Source: Chelydra serpentina
Taxonomy: Eukaryota > Chordata > Testudines > Chelydridae
Direction of reading: 5' to 3'
Assembly: GCA_037349315.1 (NCBI GenBank)
Contig: JBAIAC010000003.1
Span: forward strand, 10,974,501 to 11,038,500
Length of the DNA: 64,000 nt
The notes under the pieces were generated by a model. The model was not told where the DNA came from and made no database searches. It saw only the letters and a list, made by a program, of their open reading frames with translations. This document shows positions 20,265 through 31,869 of this stretch, one piece after another. The stretch's first letter is position 1. Each line of letters begins with the position of its first letter. The position numbers and the translations under genes are program-made.

Positions 20265-20480
20265 GAAAAATGGCTTTTTTTCCACTGAAGATAGTCATTT
20301 CATTTGAAATTTTTCAGTTTTTCAACCATTTTTCTTCATTTGGGAATACTGAAAAAATGACAATTTTTACCAAAAACGTGAAATGTTTGAGTTTTAGAAG
20401 GGAAACAAGGGATTTCACTTTTTGATCAAACTCTATAAAGTTTCTTTCCAGTTTTCCCCTCAGAAAATATCATTTTGACA
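20265..20480. repeat. AT-rich interspersed repeat (GAAATTTTTCAG type)
   Basis: Runs of TTTCATTTGAAATTTTTCAG and GAAAAAATGACAATTTTTAC characterise a family also seen at 25305-25560, 25970-26105, 28215-28550, 28555-29060 and 62975-63150. Two copies (28215 and 28555) end in GACCAGTTCTACTAATAAA- or GGCCAGCTCTGCTAATAAA-like sequence. Non-coding; family name unknown. Confidence 0.5.
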
Positions 20481-20934
20481 ACCTTTTATCTACACAGGCA
20501 CACATATCTCCTTTATGCAGCACTCAACCCCATATCAATAATCAAAAACCTCAGATATCTAATATGCCAACTCCCTTGAACAACAGATTCAATTGCCAAC
20601 AGAGCTGACTCACTTTTGATCTTTCTGGGGGACTGTAGATAAATTGAAAACTATGCAGTTTTCTTTATATGGGCCTTTCCTATTAACCCTTAAATGTGAT
20701 TCTGTTCTGAAAAGTTGTGATGTAAAAATGGCACCTTCTTACTCAGACTCCATCCATGTGTGTATTCAGAGGCATATCCGCTCACTTTAGTGCTAAAAGT
20801 AAGGGTTTATTTTTTCTGCTTTGTACTCCTGTTAGCTTTTCAGAGGCAAAACGGCTAAGAGGGAATGAACTGGATTTCATTCTTCTTGTGCAACATCATG
20901 TCGATGCTTCACTAAATTCCAGTCATTCCAGCAT

Positions 20935-21165
20935 TGCCAACCCCAAGTGCTGAAAAATCATGAGTCAGGCCCCCAAAATCATGCAGTTCTTTTTAATTGC
21001 CTTTAGTTTTTGAACCTTTTGAGTGCACATAGTTTACATTTTTTTGTCCCCAAGAGGGCTAGACATTTACTTATAATTACTTGATTCCAGGAGCTGGGGA
21101 TTAAAAAAAAAATAACAAAAATATCACAAGACTCGTGATAACAATGTAAGAGCTAGCAACACTGC
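20935..21165. repeat. Interspersed repeat with inverted GTTGGCAA-like ends
   Basis: Begins CATTGCCAACCCC and ends CTAGCAACACTG. The interior has AAAATCATGAGTCAG and CACAAGACTCGTGATAAC. Same family as 13015 and 35515. The inverted ends suggest a MITE, but no duplication was found. Confidence 0.5.
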
Positions 21166-21284
21166 ATGCATATCTGTGCAACCCCCCTGAAGCCAGTGGG
21201 AATGCACAGGTGTCACTGAGTCCTAGACCTTCCAAAGTATTTAGGGAATTGTGCTGCTCTGTGATTGAAATATGATCATTTATA

Positions 21285-21584
21285 TCAGTGATATTGCCAC
21301 TGTTAGACAATTGCAACAAATCGTTTACAAAGAATGTCATGTAAGGTGGCAATGGAAAAGTTATGATTTGGTAAGTATGATTATCCTGTTTATATGCATG
21401 TATCGTTCTTGTATCTGAAGTTATGAATATTGGCTATATACATGTATCACCATTGTGTTTGTTCCTGGGGTAACATTTACATCCAATCTAGCCAGCACAT
21501 TGTGGATGGACTTTTCAAGCTTGATTGGCCATTAAGGGCACTTCACTCTCACAATGGGCAATAAAAGAAACTCATTCCACTCAA
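21285..21584 (+). mobile_element. LTR-like repeat fragment
   Basis: Contains TTGTATCTGAAGTTATGAAT and TATATACATGTATCACCATT. This resembles, in opposite orientation, the TTTCAGATACAAGAATGATA / ATGTATACAAAT text in the long repeats at 39265 and 60430. It is truncated on its 3' side by a Penelope-like insertion at about 21585. Confidence 0.5.
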
Positions 21585-21760
21585 AAAGAACAGGAATACT
21601 TGTGGCACCTTAGAGACTAACAAATTTATTTAAGCATAAGCTTTCGTGGGCTACAGCCCACTTCATCGGATGCACAGAATGGAACATATAGTAGGAAGAT
21701 ATATATATATACACACACACACACACATACATACAGAGAAAATGTGAAAAGTGCTAGTTT
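21585..21760. mobile_element. Penelope-like terminal repeat copy
   Basis: AAAAAGAACAGGAATACTTG, GTGGCACCTTAGAGACTAAC and AAATTTATTTAAGCATAAGC match the left arm of the copy at 17822. The minus strand has the hammerhead-like fold: CCGATGA (21663-21669), stem II (21655-21661 with 21646-21652), GAAA (21642-21645). A TA/CA microsatellite (about 21699-21732) follows. The right end is not resolved. Confidence 0.75.
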
Positions 21761-22099
21761 TTGGCTTGTAGCTTGTGCTTCTTTTTTTTTGATCAGCAAA
21801 CAGGGTAAGGGGGGCAAACAGGAGCAAGGGTGGGAGAGAGTCAGGGGTGCACAGTGGGCCCACCACAGTCCCAGACTGCACACCGGGGGGATCTAGTCAC
21901 ATAGAGTGTTGGGGTTCTTAGGGATTGGCTTGTTGTGGCCTTGTTTTGAAATGGGATTAGCTTGATTTTGGACTTATTGTGAAAGCCTGGGGGCTTATTT
22001 ACCGTGTGAAAGTGGGCAACTGTGTATCCAGTACACACCAAAATAATGCATTTGACTAAAAGAGTTACAGTCAAACTTGGGAGCCTTCATTCTTATTCC

Positions 22100-22750
22100 A
22101 CACAGGAACTAAAAAGCCAGTAATTTGAACAGATGTGATCTTGACAGGATTCCACTCTTTCTAGAATCTCACGTCGCGCTCTCATAAGCCAGCTGGGAGA
22201 ATAGAGGAACAGACTTCATGACATTCCTCTAGCATTCTTGTATTTAGCAAGTGGGACGTGCAGTCCTTGTGTCACATTTCTATTTTTTTCTTTAAATAGC
22301 AAACTGTTTATAACTTAAAAAAAAAAAAAGCCTTAAAGGTATAAAGCATTAAATAGCTTCCGCCCAGGAGATCAATGAGCAATCTGTCTCCAAAGTCGGC
22401 CCAACAGATAAGCAGAACAAAGTGTAATCCCACTGAGAAGAAATATGGAAATACTTCATTTAGAGGTGACATAACTAACTACAACGCTCATCCCTCAAGG
22501 CACTGATTAATTTAGAGGCACTTCCCACTATATTTCAGGATTTCAATTAAGATGAGAACAGTTGAATGTGTGTCCACGTGATTATATATATATATTTCAG
22601 GAGAACCTAGTGGTTCCAACCAAAATTGGGGGCACCATTCTTCTTCTTAGCAGATGCAGAGCTTGCTAAGCCAAGTGTGGCAGCCTTACCAGTGAAGCAC
22701 AGACCCCCTCCTCAAACCACCATCCAGTCAGGTCTGAGAACAGTCGTCAG
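22100..22750. other. Non-coding sequence
   Basis: No gene or repeat recognised apart from a poly-A tract (about 22317-22330) and a short TA tract (about 22583-22595). Confidence 0.4.
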
Positions 22751-22858
22751 TGATGTGTGACTGTAGTGGGGCCCCACACCAGGAAGAGGAAGGGCTTACT
22801 AAGCGAGCCAATCAGGAGGTGGCTTGTTGCGGCATCCCATCAGGGCCAGCAGGGGCCA

Positions 22859-22867
22859 TATATAAAG
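22859..22867 (+). promoter_or_regulatory. LTR TATA box
   Basis: TATATAAAG about 100 bp after the LTR start is followed by a GC-rich leader. It is the expected position of the U3 promoter. Confidence 0.55.
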
Positions 22868-22982
22868 GGCTGCTCAACAGAGCAGGGGGAGTCTCTCCCT
22901 GGCCTGCTAGGGAGAAGGACTGGCTGCCTAGGAGCACCAAGGCTAGGGCAGAGCTGGGCAGGGTAGCAGAGCAGAAGCAACA

Positions 22983-23057
22983 TAGATTCATAGATTCATA
23001 GATTCTAGGGCTGGAAGGGACCTCGAGAGGTCATCGAGTCCAGCCCCCTGCATCTGG
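22983..23057 (-). mobile_element. CR1 3' tail, severely 5' truncated
   Basis: Three copies of ATTCATAG-like octamer are followed by CTAGGGCTGGAAGGGACCTC and GAGTCCAGCCCCCTGC. This is the reverse complement of the CR1 3' end. It is nested in the LTR at 22762. Confidence 0.8.
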
Positions 23058-23367
23058 ATGACTCCGGCCAAACTGAGGCCCTGGAGGAAGGGCAGATAAG
23101 GTGTTGGGGCTGCCCCCACTTGCCCTGAGGGAAGTGGCCAACACAGACTGCAGTTTGCCCCTGGAGCAAGGGCCGAGACTGGTGACTGCAGCAGGCCACC
23201 GAGGCGAGTGGCTGGACTATAGACTGCCGGCTCCCTGAAAGGGGGGAAGACAGCGGGGCCGGGCACAGCTGGAGGGCTCTGTCCAGAAGAGGACGCCGCG
23301 GTCCGGAGAGCGACGCCGGTCACAGAGTTGTGGAGACAGCAATGCAGGACTAAGGGCAAGTGGAGGC

Positions 23368-23540
23368 GGGAGGGATAGCTCAGTGGTTTGAGCCTTGGCC
23401 TGCTAAGCACAGGGTTGTGAGTTCAATCCTTGAGAGGGCCATTTAGGGATCTGGGGCAAAAATTGGGGATTGGTCCTGCTTTGAGTAGGGGGTTGGACTA
23501 GATGACCTCCTAAGGTCCCTTCCAACCCTGATATTCTATG
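23368..23540 (+). mobile_element. tRNA-derived SINE, Cry I type
   Basis: The A box TAGCTCAGTGG (23376-23386) and B box GTTCAATCC (23421-23429) form the internal Pol III promoter of a tRNA-like head. Then comes a tRNA-unrelated part with ATTTAGGGATCTGGGGCAAA. The CR1-like tail GGACTAGATGACCTCCTAAG ends in ATTCTATG. The tail matches the end of the CR1 copies at 44272 and 46983 nearly base for base, consistent with mobilisation by CR1 reverse transcriptase. It is the best preserved SINE of the window. Confidence 0.9.
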
Positions 23541-23929
23541 AAACACCCTCGGAGGAGGGGTGCCTTGTGGAACGACATGAGCTAATTCCAGAATGGCCAG
23601 CAGGAGGTGCCACAGTGGTGAGTTGTGCTCTGCTACAGTGACATTATCTTTCTTTGGCCACAGCTGCACGGAGGATCTTCTCATAGGCCCCAGTTGCAAA
23701 GGCTGGTTGCACATTGACCTTGGCTCACTCAAAATTGGTTCAGAAGGGCCCATGTGCTGCATGGCAAACCAAAGCCAGGTACACCCATGGTCGGGTCATT
23801 TACAATAGATGGGTTTCTGATGTCAGCTGCAGACCTTTCTTCACACCACACCGATGTCACAGAGTAAGGTGGGTAGGGCGAGTAGGCCCACAACAGTTGC
23901 CTCGAGGATGAGTGCACTTTGGGGTGGCC

Positions 23930-24160
23930 AAAGAGGTCTGTGTAAGCAATGTGTTAGGTGTTGTACAAACACATAACAAGACACAGCTCCTGCTCCAAAG
24001 AGCTTTATGTCTCAATAGAAATGACAGCCAAAGCTTGTGAAGGGAACCAGAGGGAAGGGACTTGCTCAAGATCACTCAGTAGACTGGTGGCCAAGCCAAG
24101 AGTAGAAATCAGGTCTCCAGAATCCTAGTCTCATGCCCTAGCCCCTGGACCACATGAGTG
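23930..24160 (-). mobile_element. MIR/CORE-like SINE
   Basis: GTTGTACAAACACATAACAA, CTGCTCCAAAGAGCTTTATG and GACTTGCTCAAGATCACTCA are reverse complements of MIR-like blocks. The copy is full length but diverged. Confidence 0.7.
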
Positions 24161-24184
24161 ATAAAACCTCATGGGAATATGTAA

Positions 24185-24690
24185 GAATGTCATTGAGTCA
24201 GAGTTTAGGGCCAGAAGGGGCCCCCAGATTATCCAGTCTGACCTGTGTATAGCACAGGCCTCTAACCCCCACACTACCCCAACAAACCGAATTAAACTAA
24301 AGTATTACAGCTCCCAGGATACTAAACTCTGTGTGCCATGGGCAGAGAACAGGACAGGGCACCAATGCCTGTGGCCCCTGCAATAGCAGGGAACTGATTG
24401 AGTGAGATATACCCAGAGAATCCTGACAAGTGATCCATGACTCATACTGCAGAGGAAGGACAAAAAAACCCAAACAACAACAACCCAAAACACACCAAAA
24501 CCAAAACAACCAAACAAAAATCTGCCAATCCCTGCCAATCTGACTCGTGGGAAAATTCCCTCCAAACCACAAAAATGGTAATCAGACCCTTAGTATGTGC
24601 GCAAGAATCACCAGCCAAGCACCTGAGAGAGCGTGAATTCTCAGTACCACCTAGAACACCAGCCCCACCTGTCCAGTGGCCCATTTCGTG
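24185..24690 (-). mobile_element. CR1-related LINE 3' fragment
   Basis: Shares with the copy at 63575 the blocks GTCTGACCT, AATCCTGACAAGTGATCC, GCAGAGGAAGG, TCGTGGGAAAATTCC and CACCAGCCAAGCACC. Starts with GAGTCAGAGTTTAGGGCCAG in place of the usual octamer end. An A/C-rich low-complexity run lies at 24470-24520. Minus strand and 5' truncated. Confidence 0.7.
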
Positions 24691-25304
24691 TGTTACTATC
24701 TCTGATGCACCAGGAAGGAGACCAACCTCCCTCCCCCTGAAAAGTAGCATGTTTATAATCAAAATGGTGCTGCGCTTGTAATACAATGATATGTCTATTG
24801 GGCTGAATCTTGAAGCCCTGGTAGGGAAATAGCTCAATGGCATTATAGTAGCACCATTTTCCTATAATCTTGGTACAATGAGAAAATGCCTGACACCAAA
24901 TAAAGCCAATCAAGTCTTGACTGCAAACTGAAAAGCGGAAGCACTGAGATTAGGTAATTTCTTTAAGATTCCATTCAGGAACTCAAGGCATAAAGCAGTT
25001 GCTTCACTCATGTCAGGTATGTTACATGTGTAGCAACATTAACTGTTTCATATAAAGGTTTTTTGTTTGTTAATAAGGAAAGCAAAGTAGAGAAAAATCC
25101 CAAATGGTTGCTTTTTATGTTTCTGTATTTTGTAATAATGAATGCATGTGATCAATAGTAATAATAAGTAGCACATATTTGAAGCCAATCTCACAAGTGG
25201 TTTTTCGGGGCAGCGTTTCCAGATTTACACTGATATAAAATTACACACACACACGTGCTCACAACCCCAGAAACATTAAAATCTCCAAGCAGTTACCAGT
25301 AGAG

Positions 25305-25560
25305 CTGTCTGAATAACTGATTTTTCAGCTTGATGGCAATTTCGGGGGAGGGGGAGCGGGCACTCATTCTGTGCAACTCAAATGAGAACTTTTCAATTTC
25401 GGGGGGCAACCCAAAAAGTAAATCAAAACAGAAAAGGTTCAGTTTGTACAAAATGTTTTATTTGACCTGAGATGAAACATTCACTTTCGATTTGAGGATT
25501 GTTGGTTTTTTTACATTTTAAATATTTGAAAAAATAAAATGGAAGGAACTTTCAAAACAA
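25305..25560. repeat. AT-rich interspersed repeat (GAAATTTTTCAG type)
   Basis: AGAGCTGTCTGAATAACTGA at the left end and TTTTACATTTTAAATATTTG inside match the family described at 20265. Confidence 0.45.
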
Positions 25561-25779
25561 AAAGTCCTTTAGAATTGGGCTTGAAACACTGAAATGAATT
25601 ACTTGGAATTGCCACTATGAATGACAACTAATAGTCACTGGGATAGGGAAAATGAGTGAGAAGGACTCTGGAGCAGGGACTGTAACCTGAACCACCAGGC
25701 TATAATGACTATTTAATGATTTATAAAAAGTGGAACAGCGTCAACAGAAGAGACTGAGAGAGCCCTGATGCTGGATAGT

Positions 25780-25935
25780 CCATAGCCTAGTGGTTAGGGC
25801 ATTTGCATGTACAGAAGGAATCCCAAGTTCAAATTCCTTCTCCATACCAGGCTGTCAGGGAAATTAATTCTGTGTCCCCCACATCCCAGGTAAGTACCCC
25901 AGTCTCCGGGCTGAAAGTTGTAAGGAGGGCACCTC
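25780..25935. mobile_element. SINE-like repeat with two inverted tRNA-like halves
   Basis: The left half has AGCCTAGTGGTTAGGGCATT and a B-box-like AAGTTCAAATTCC. The right half has CCACATCCCAGGTAAGTACC then CAGTCTCCGGGCTGAAAG, which is the left half in inverted orientation. The copy at 44795 has the same plan. It is followed by TAAGGAGGGCACCTCCTC, a small hairpin. Confidence 0.55.
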
Positions 25936-26104
25936 CTCTACTGGCAATTTTGTGAATGGCATCTAGGGCCTGAAAACAAAATGTTTTTGGCCAAAACTGT
26001 TCAGCAAATTTGTGTCAAATTTATGAATACTTTCAGGTCGACCAAAACTGCATTTTTTTGGTAAAGAAACTAAAAATCCCCAAAAATTGCCCAGCTATCA
26101 TGAA

Positions 26105-28030
26105 GTGCCTTTCCTCTTTTTGTGGTACTCCTTTCACTTTCCCCTTTAATGAATTCCACATCCTTGCCTCTGCTAAAGTACAGTACTGAAAAAGAAACTC
26201 AGTGTTAAGGAGCCACTTAATGTGATACCCAACATATTTCATTTTAAACTAAGGTAGATTATTGTTGTAAAAAAATGGCCTCTGTTTTCTTTAAACAGGC
26301 TCTTACAACCATCTCCTAGGGTTAGAGGCCCTTTTAAAATAGAAACCTTCCCATTACAGAATATGCAGATTACTTTGCATGAATGTGAAGAGGGAAATTT
26401 GATTTAAACTCTGCACCCAGACAAGACATATTAAAGAAGCCTAATTTTTCAAGGAGTTATGTCTTGAGTTTGCATGGTTCAGAAAGGAAAAAGGTTTTAA
26501 AAAATTCTAAAATTCCTAATCCTTTTTACGTGTTACCACCCTTAGCTGTCAAAGTTTCAAAGTTGCAGAGACTATGTCTTTAAGCCTTTGTTGTCATTAT
26601 AAGTTACACTCACTCAACTGGAGAACTGAAACAATCCCATGTGATTTAGGTAGCCAATCATCTCTAACTAACATGGCTTGAACTTTGAACATCAAATGTT
26701 TACAGCAAACTGGGAAAAATCCATGTTTTGGTTTGTTCAATCACAAAAAAATAAATAATTAAAACAACAACTCCATTTTAGGAAGCTGCAGTCTCCTAAT
26801 GAACACCCCCTGAGCGGAAAATAAAAGACTAGGCCAGGGTTTTCAATAGTGACTGCTTATTGTGAATTCTTCCATTTATTTGGGCCTAGTTTAAGACACC
26901 TAAGAATTCTGAAATAACTTGTCACTTCTGAAAATCTTGCCCTAAATTCCTTGTACATTGTTTGCTGGAAAAGATTTGCCCTGTTCTCAGAACTTTGATG
27001 AAAAGCACTGTTAGTTTATAGTTGGGGTACACCATGTGGATTAGGAACTGAACCCTGCTGGAGCATTAGTGTGAATTGTTGGTACAGTGGCCCATAACAG
27101 AATGAGATCAGACTAGCTGGCAGAATGGTCACTTCTATCCTTAAAATTTATGAATACTAGAAAAGCATGAGATTTGAGGTCTCATTCTGATCTCTAGGAA
27201 GCTGGTAAATTCTTCCTAGAAGGCAGCACAAGAGTCTAATAAAGAAACATGTTTTACTCTTTTGGAAGCCTTAAGGACAATTTACTGCCTCGAAAATGAA
27301 GACCCAGCTTCAGCTGTGCAGTCACTTAATATTTCTCTTGGTTAGTCAGCGTGGAAGCAGGCTTATTGTTCTGATTGTAATCAAGGAGAAAGATTGACTG
27401 CTGCCTTTGCCAACCACACTCAGAAGCCCTTCAGACATGATACAGTGTAATCCAAATGTGTCCCTCATTAAAATGCTTCTCTTTTTTTATTAGCCTTAAT
27501 GTGTATCACATTTATATAGGTAGGGGGCCTTGTCTGATGACAGCATGATTCCTGAGGGCATGAGAAAGAGAAAGCAGCTTCTCAGTGAAAAAGAGGTCTG
27601 AGCAACTAGCCTTATAAAACCCTAGGCTTCTAACATGCTAACTTTAGTTGACAGTAGATTTCTAGTTTATACGGCTTTAAGCTTAAATATCTGTCAGGAA
27701 ATTATATAAATCTGATTGCTCCTGTCAGAGCCAAATAGGCTTTGGCTTTTCAGACTTCCCAGAAATTATGTCACTTATCCTTTAGAGAAGAAAGTGGTAT
27801 GTTGCAAGACACCTCCGGCATCTCATTAGAGACCCGAATGCAGTTAATGCTGTTTTCCAGCAATACTGGACATCTGAGATTGGACCAAGGGCAGCGGAAG
27901 TTACATTGGGTTCAAGGTAGAGGAGAACAGTTTAATTCTTGAACTAGCTACTGCTGTATTTTACAGGGATGAAAAAAAAGGAAGGCCCCAATTCTGCAAG
28001 AGGATCTAGACAGAGACCCCCTCCCCCCCC
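26105..28030. other. Repeat-poor non-coding stretch
   Basis: Apart from a decayed CR1 tail at about 27070-27160, I recognise no repeat and no gene. AT-rich, with several TAAT-containing tracts. Confidence 0.45.
27070..27160 (+). mobile_element. CR1 3' tail, old
   Basis: GATCAGACTAGCTGGCAGAA, GGTCACTTCTATCCTTAAAA and TTTATGAATAC have the layout of a CR1 3' end on the plus strand. It is well diverged. Confidence 0.5.
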
Positions 28031-28034
28031 ATGT

Positions 28035-28165
28035 CTGTGGTGACTTATTGTAATACTACCTAGCCCTACAAAGGAGGGCAATATCATATCCCTATTTTAC
28101 AGATAGGGAAACTGAGGCACAGAGAGGTGAAAATAGGGGATCTTGCAAAATCTGACACTAAGCAC
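28035..28165 (-). mobile_element. MIR-like SINE fragment
   Basis: CCTATTTTACAGATAGGGAA followed by ACTGAGGCACAGAGAGGTGA is the reverse complement of the MIR core. Confidence 0.75.
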
Positions 28166-28214
28166 ATTCCTATGGCAACTATGGCCAAACAAATGACACT
28201 TGTATTTGCAGGTA

Positions 28215-29060
28215 ATAGCTAGATTTGGTTGGGAAAATGATTTTTCTTTTCTGCGCAAAACATTTCAAAAGAAACAACGGAGGGGATTTTTCAACATTTT
28301 TTTCCTGGAAATTTTCCATCTCTCACCAAATAAACAAAATTTGTTTCATGATTCATAATGAGAAATTGTCAATTTGCACTTTTTTGGCTGACCCCCTCTC
28401 CCTTCCATCCCTTTTTTCCAGGGGAAAAAGGTGTGTGCATGTGAGGGATTTCCCCAAAAGTGTTTGCATCATTCAAAAAGTAGTTTTTCACTCAATTTTT
28501 TTTAAAAAGCTTCTTAAAGAAAAAGTTTTGACCAGTTCTACTAATAAATAGAGCGGGTTGGGACTTTGCCATTGGAATGATATTGCAATAGAAAAAATGT
28601 TTCCACACCTTTGAAATTTTCCATGGAAACATTTCAGTCTTGCCAGAAAATTTCATCAGGAAAATCAAAATTAAACCTTCCGACCTCTGGGGGCTGCCCA
28701 TTTCCCCAGCTGCCCAGCTAGTGGGCTGCCGGGCTGCCAGTCTTTCTAGGATCCCCAGCAGCCTGGCTCCCAGGACTTTTGCTGCTCAGTAGGCCAGTTC
28801 CCAGGGGTGATGGATAGCCAGTTGATGGGCTCCCAGGCTGACTGGCCCTCTGGACTCCCAAGGATGGTCAGGCACCCCTGGGAACAAACTGAACATTTCC
28901 TTTTCAGTTCTCCCCAAATGGAATTGTTTTAGATTTTAGTTCTTGTGGCGGGGGGGGGGGGGGGATCAAAATTTTGACTTTTTATTTTTATTAGACTTTA
29001 TTAAACTTTTTTCTGAAATTTGTCACATGAGCTAAATTCTGTTTTCTGGCCAGCTCTGCT
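28215..29060. repeat. Two adjacent AT-rich repeat copies with GC-rich insert
   Basis: The first copy ends GACCAGTTCTACTAATAAAT (about 28530) and the second ends GGCCAGCTCTGCTAATAAAC (about 29047). Between 28680 and 28885 a GC-rich tract has GCTGCC/CCCAG-rich minisatellite-like text. A run of 15 G lies at 28950-28964. Non-coding. Confidence 0.5.
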
Positions 29061-29235
29061 AATAAACATAGCCTGGGGATAGGGCACTGGACTTGCACTC
29101 AGCTCTGCCCCTGGTGTGCTAGGTGACCTTGAACAAGTCACTTCCTGCTCTGTGTCTGTTTCCCCATCTGTAAAATGGGCATAATCATGCTGTAAAGTGA
29201 TATCTCTGGATAGAAAGTGCTAGTACTATTCTGAA
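29055..29235 (+). mobile_element. MIR-like SINE
   Basis: CTAGGTGACCTTGAACAAGT then TCTGTTTCCCCATCTGTAAA and ATGGGCATAATC form the conserved MIR core on the plus strand. Confidence 0.8.
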
Positions 29236-29879
29236 TGTAGTCAGTTGGAGCGAAATTCTGCAGCAGGGCCTGATGGTGTCTTTTGCACCCTGGAGATCAG
29301 ACTGGAATTTCTGCTGCAACTTTATTTACATATTAAAATGGTGGGTTGTTATTGAAAGCAATAGGAGCCTTGCACTGTGTTGTCCTATGTTATTTCTTTT
29401 GACATTCAAATCATTTATTGTTTTTTTCCACATCTTTAGCTTTCATTATTTTTGTCCTGACAACACATAATTGCATGCAGGGGAAGGTGAAGATTTTAGC
29501 AGCTGGGTAAGGGGCAGTTGGGGTTTTTGGCAACCAAGACAACAAGGGAGTTGGTATGGGATTTTGAAATAAACATATTGGGGCATGATTCTGGGGAAAT
29601 GAACAAACAAAATAATTAATAAAGTTGACATTTAAAGGATCATCATTAGGTTTCAGAGTCAACATTACATAGCGATAATTGGGACAACTGACTCCCCTTT
29701 CAGATCTTTCATTTCAGGCTTCCTGCAGACTCAGGAAGGCATTGGTTTACATTTCATTCATGACTTTGGATAAAATTTTCAAAAGCATCTCAGTGATTTA
29801 AGTGCCTAAGACCCATAGATAGTCTTTACCATTTAAGTTTTCTTGGCAACCATAATTAGAAACAAACATACCAAAAAAA

Positions 29880-30065
29880 AAAACCATTACAAGATGTTAA
29901 AGTTGCAAAGTCAAGCACTGAAAAATTAAGAAATACCGCAATCAAGGGAACTTACAACCTTTTTCTCTCCCCACCCCGCCCTGTGCATGTATTATCTATA
30001 GTCTTTAATTGCAGAACAACATGCTATTGCTTTCCACGGGGTCACAAAATATTAGCAAAGTATTT
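29880..30065 (+). repeat. Unnamed interspersed repeat shared with 54735
   Basis: AAGTTGCAAAGTCAAGCACT, then TGTGCATGTATTATCTATAG and TCTTTAATTGCAGAACAACA align in order with the region 54735-54910. Two copies in the window on the same strand establish a repeat. I do not know its class. Confidence 0.6.
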
Positions 30066-31635
30066 GCTCACCTTGCTACTTTTTGGTGGATTGCTTTATC
30101 AAGGAACATTGGCTTAATTATTTTGTTTAAAATCTGCGCTTAAGACTTACTTCTTTGCCTGCTGTATCTGTTTACAATAACAATAAACCACAATAAGAGC
30201 AAAGGATCAACATGTAAGAGCATGGTCCTTTGAAGAAATCAGTAAATAATGAGACTAATAATACGAATAACTACTCTAATAAGGTACTTTCCTGAGACTA
30301 GATGTAATGTTAGCTTGTATCACATGCTGTGTTTTTTAAGCAGTTTTCCATCTTCAAGTAATGACTCTGGGATAAAATAAAACTGCTAATTTTACTCTCT
30401 CAGTTGCTTTGTTTACTGGAGACTATATTTTGCTATGTTTCAGAACTACTGTGAGGGAAACATACTGCCCCCCACAGAACTTTGAAGTGCTCAAAAATGT
30501 TATTGTCCCTCAATGAAGAGCTACATCCCATGAATTCTCCACATGCTGGCACAGCAGCTGCTAAAGTCTATGCAGTCATTATTCAGTTCTTCTTTAAGAT
30601 GAGATGAAAATGTCTTAAGTTTTCCATATGGTTCCAATAAAGCCAGTTATTTTAATATGTAAACACAGTGGCGAATTTATTAATAAAAGGAGCCCTACAA
30701 AAAGTGGCCTTTGCTTTCACATAGAGGCAATAAGTAAGATTACACATAGGCAGAAAACAATTTGAGATTTAATCTCAAAGCTCCTTTAGTCTTTTAAACA
30801 GGTTCTCAGGAACGGTTAAAACAGACTTTGAATCTCACAGTTACTAGTGCATTCTAGGGTATGTAAATGGTGGTTCCATGATTGTTATCTGCATCTAATT
30901 TCCATGGCTTAATTTAGGTCTAAAAATAATAGTTCCAGAGCCATAACGACTCTTAAATATTTCCCCATTAAGTAAAAAGCCAATTTCTGATCTCATTCCA
31001 GGGGCAATTAAATTCAAAAGGCAATTATGGTTTCAGAAATCCCCGACGGCAGGAAATGTTCAGCCTAATATCCATTAGCACATTAAAATAAAACATATTT
31101 TTAGGATTATTAGGAAAATACAGTTTAGCTCTGTAGCCAAGGACTCCTGAGGACAGGGCTCCGAAGATGTACATGTAAGGCACATTTCTGGATCGAGCCT
31201 CACATAGGTCTGGCCAGGCAAACCACGAACTAAGGATTGGATTAAGACACTGAGTAAATTCGTTGCCAGTGTTCAGTACTGAGGGCAATTAGGCTTTCCA
31301 AGCGTTTGGTTGAAAGTAGGTTTGGACAAAGATAAGCACCCAAAACTGCTGAGCCTTCCCAACTGGCTAGACCCCCTGGGCTGAGATTCTTGTGAGAACA
31401 GGCTTTCTTGTGAGGTTTCCAGTACTTCCTGCTACTAGTCAGGCCAGTGACGCTGTGAAATATGCCCCAGTCCTAGCATTTCAGCACTTCGGCTTCAGGT
31501 CCTGGCTGGAACCAGAAGTGCAGATGCAAACCAAAATGAATAATCGGTTAAAAGAATGACAATAATCATCCACAATAACAGGTTTGGATTCTGTCCAAAT
31601 TTGGGTTTAAACTCTTATTACAGCACAGCCAAAAG
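30066..31635. other. Repeat-poor non-coding stretch
   Basis: No gene and no recognised repeat. AT-rich, single-copy looking. A candidate for conserved non-coding sequence, but nothing in the bases alone shows conservation. Confidence 0.4.
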
Positions 31636-31639
31636 GGTT

Positions 31640-31862
31640 GCAACTAAAATCAAGGCCCCATTGTGACCAGCACTGCACAAACGTTTAGGGAGAGACGTTC
31701 CCTGACAAAATTGTTTACAGTTTAAATAGACAGGACAGCCTAAATGTCAGGAGATGAAGTGACTTGTCCAAGGTCATCCAGCAAGTGATTGGTAGAGGTG
31801 GAAAGAGAACCCAGGATTCCTTCAGTCCAGGCTGGTAGCCTACCCATAGGACCACACAGCCT
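31640..31862 (-). mobile_element. MIR/CORE-like SINE
   Basis: CCCCATTGTGACCAGCACTG, GACTTGTCCAAGGTCATCCA and GAACCCAGGATTCCTTCAGT are reverse-complement MIR-like blocks. Confidence 0.65.
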
Positions 31863-31869
31863 CAGAAAA

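Larger units (their letters stand above)
22762..23637 (+). mobile_element. Solo LTR, 876 bp, TSD GTGAC, with nested insertions
   Basis: Ends TGTAGTGGGG and TGCTACA are TG...CA with an inverted TGTAG/CTACA. The flanks are GTGAC on both sides (22757-22761 and 23638-23642). A TATA box TATATAAAG lies at 22859-22867, about 100 bp in, giving plus orientation. Two younger insertions sit inside: a 75-bp CR1 3' tail (about 22983-23057) and a Cry I-type SINE (about 23368-23540). No internal retroelement sequence is attached. The 140-codon minus frame at 22988-23410 is non-coding. Confidence 0.8.

Noticed and set aside
22988..23410. 140-codon minus-strand open frame
   Set aside because: It runs through a solo LTR, a nested CR1 tail and the head of a SINE. 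GC-rich DNA with few stops explains its length.
23376..23429. Possible functional tRNA gene (A and B boxes present)
   Set aside because: The head lacks a proper cloverleaf with acceptor stem and is followed by SINE body and a CR1-like tail, so it is a SINE and not a tRNA gene.
24442..24843. 133-codon minus-strand open frame
   Set aside because: It overlaps the CR1-related fragment and its A/C-rich tract. The valine, leucine and glycine runs come from low-complexity DNA.
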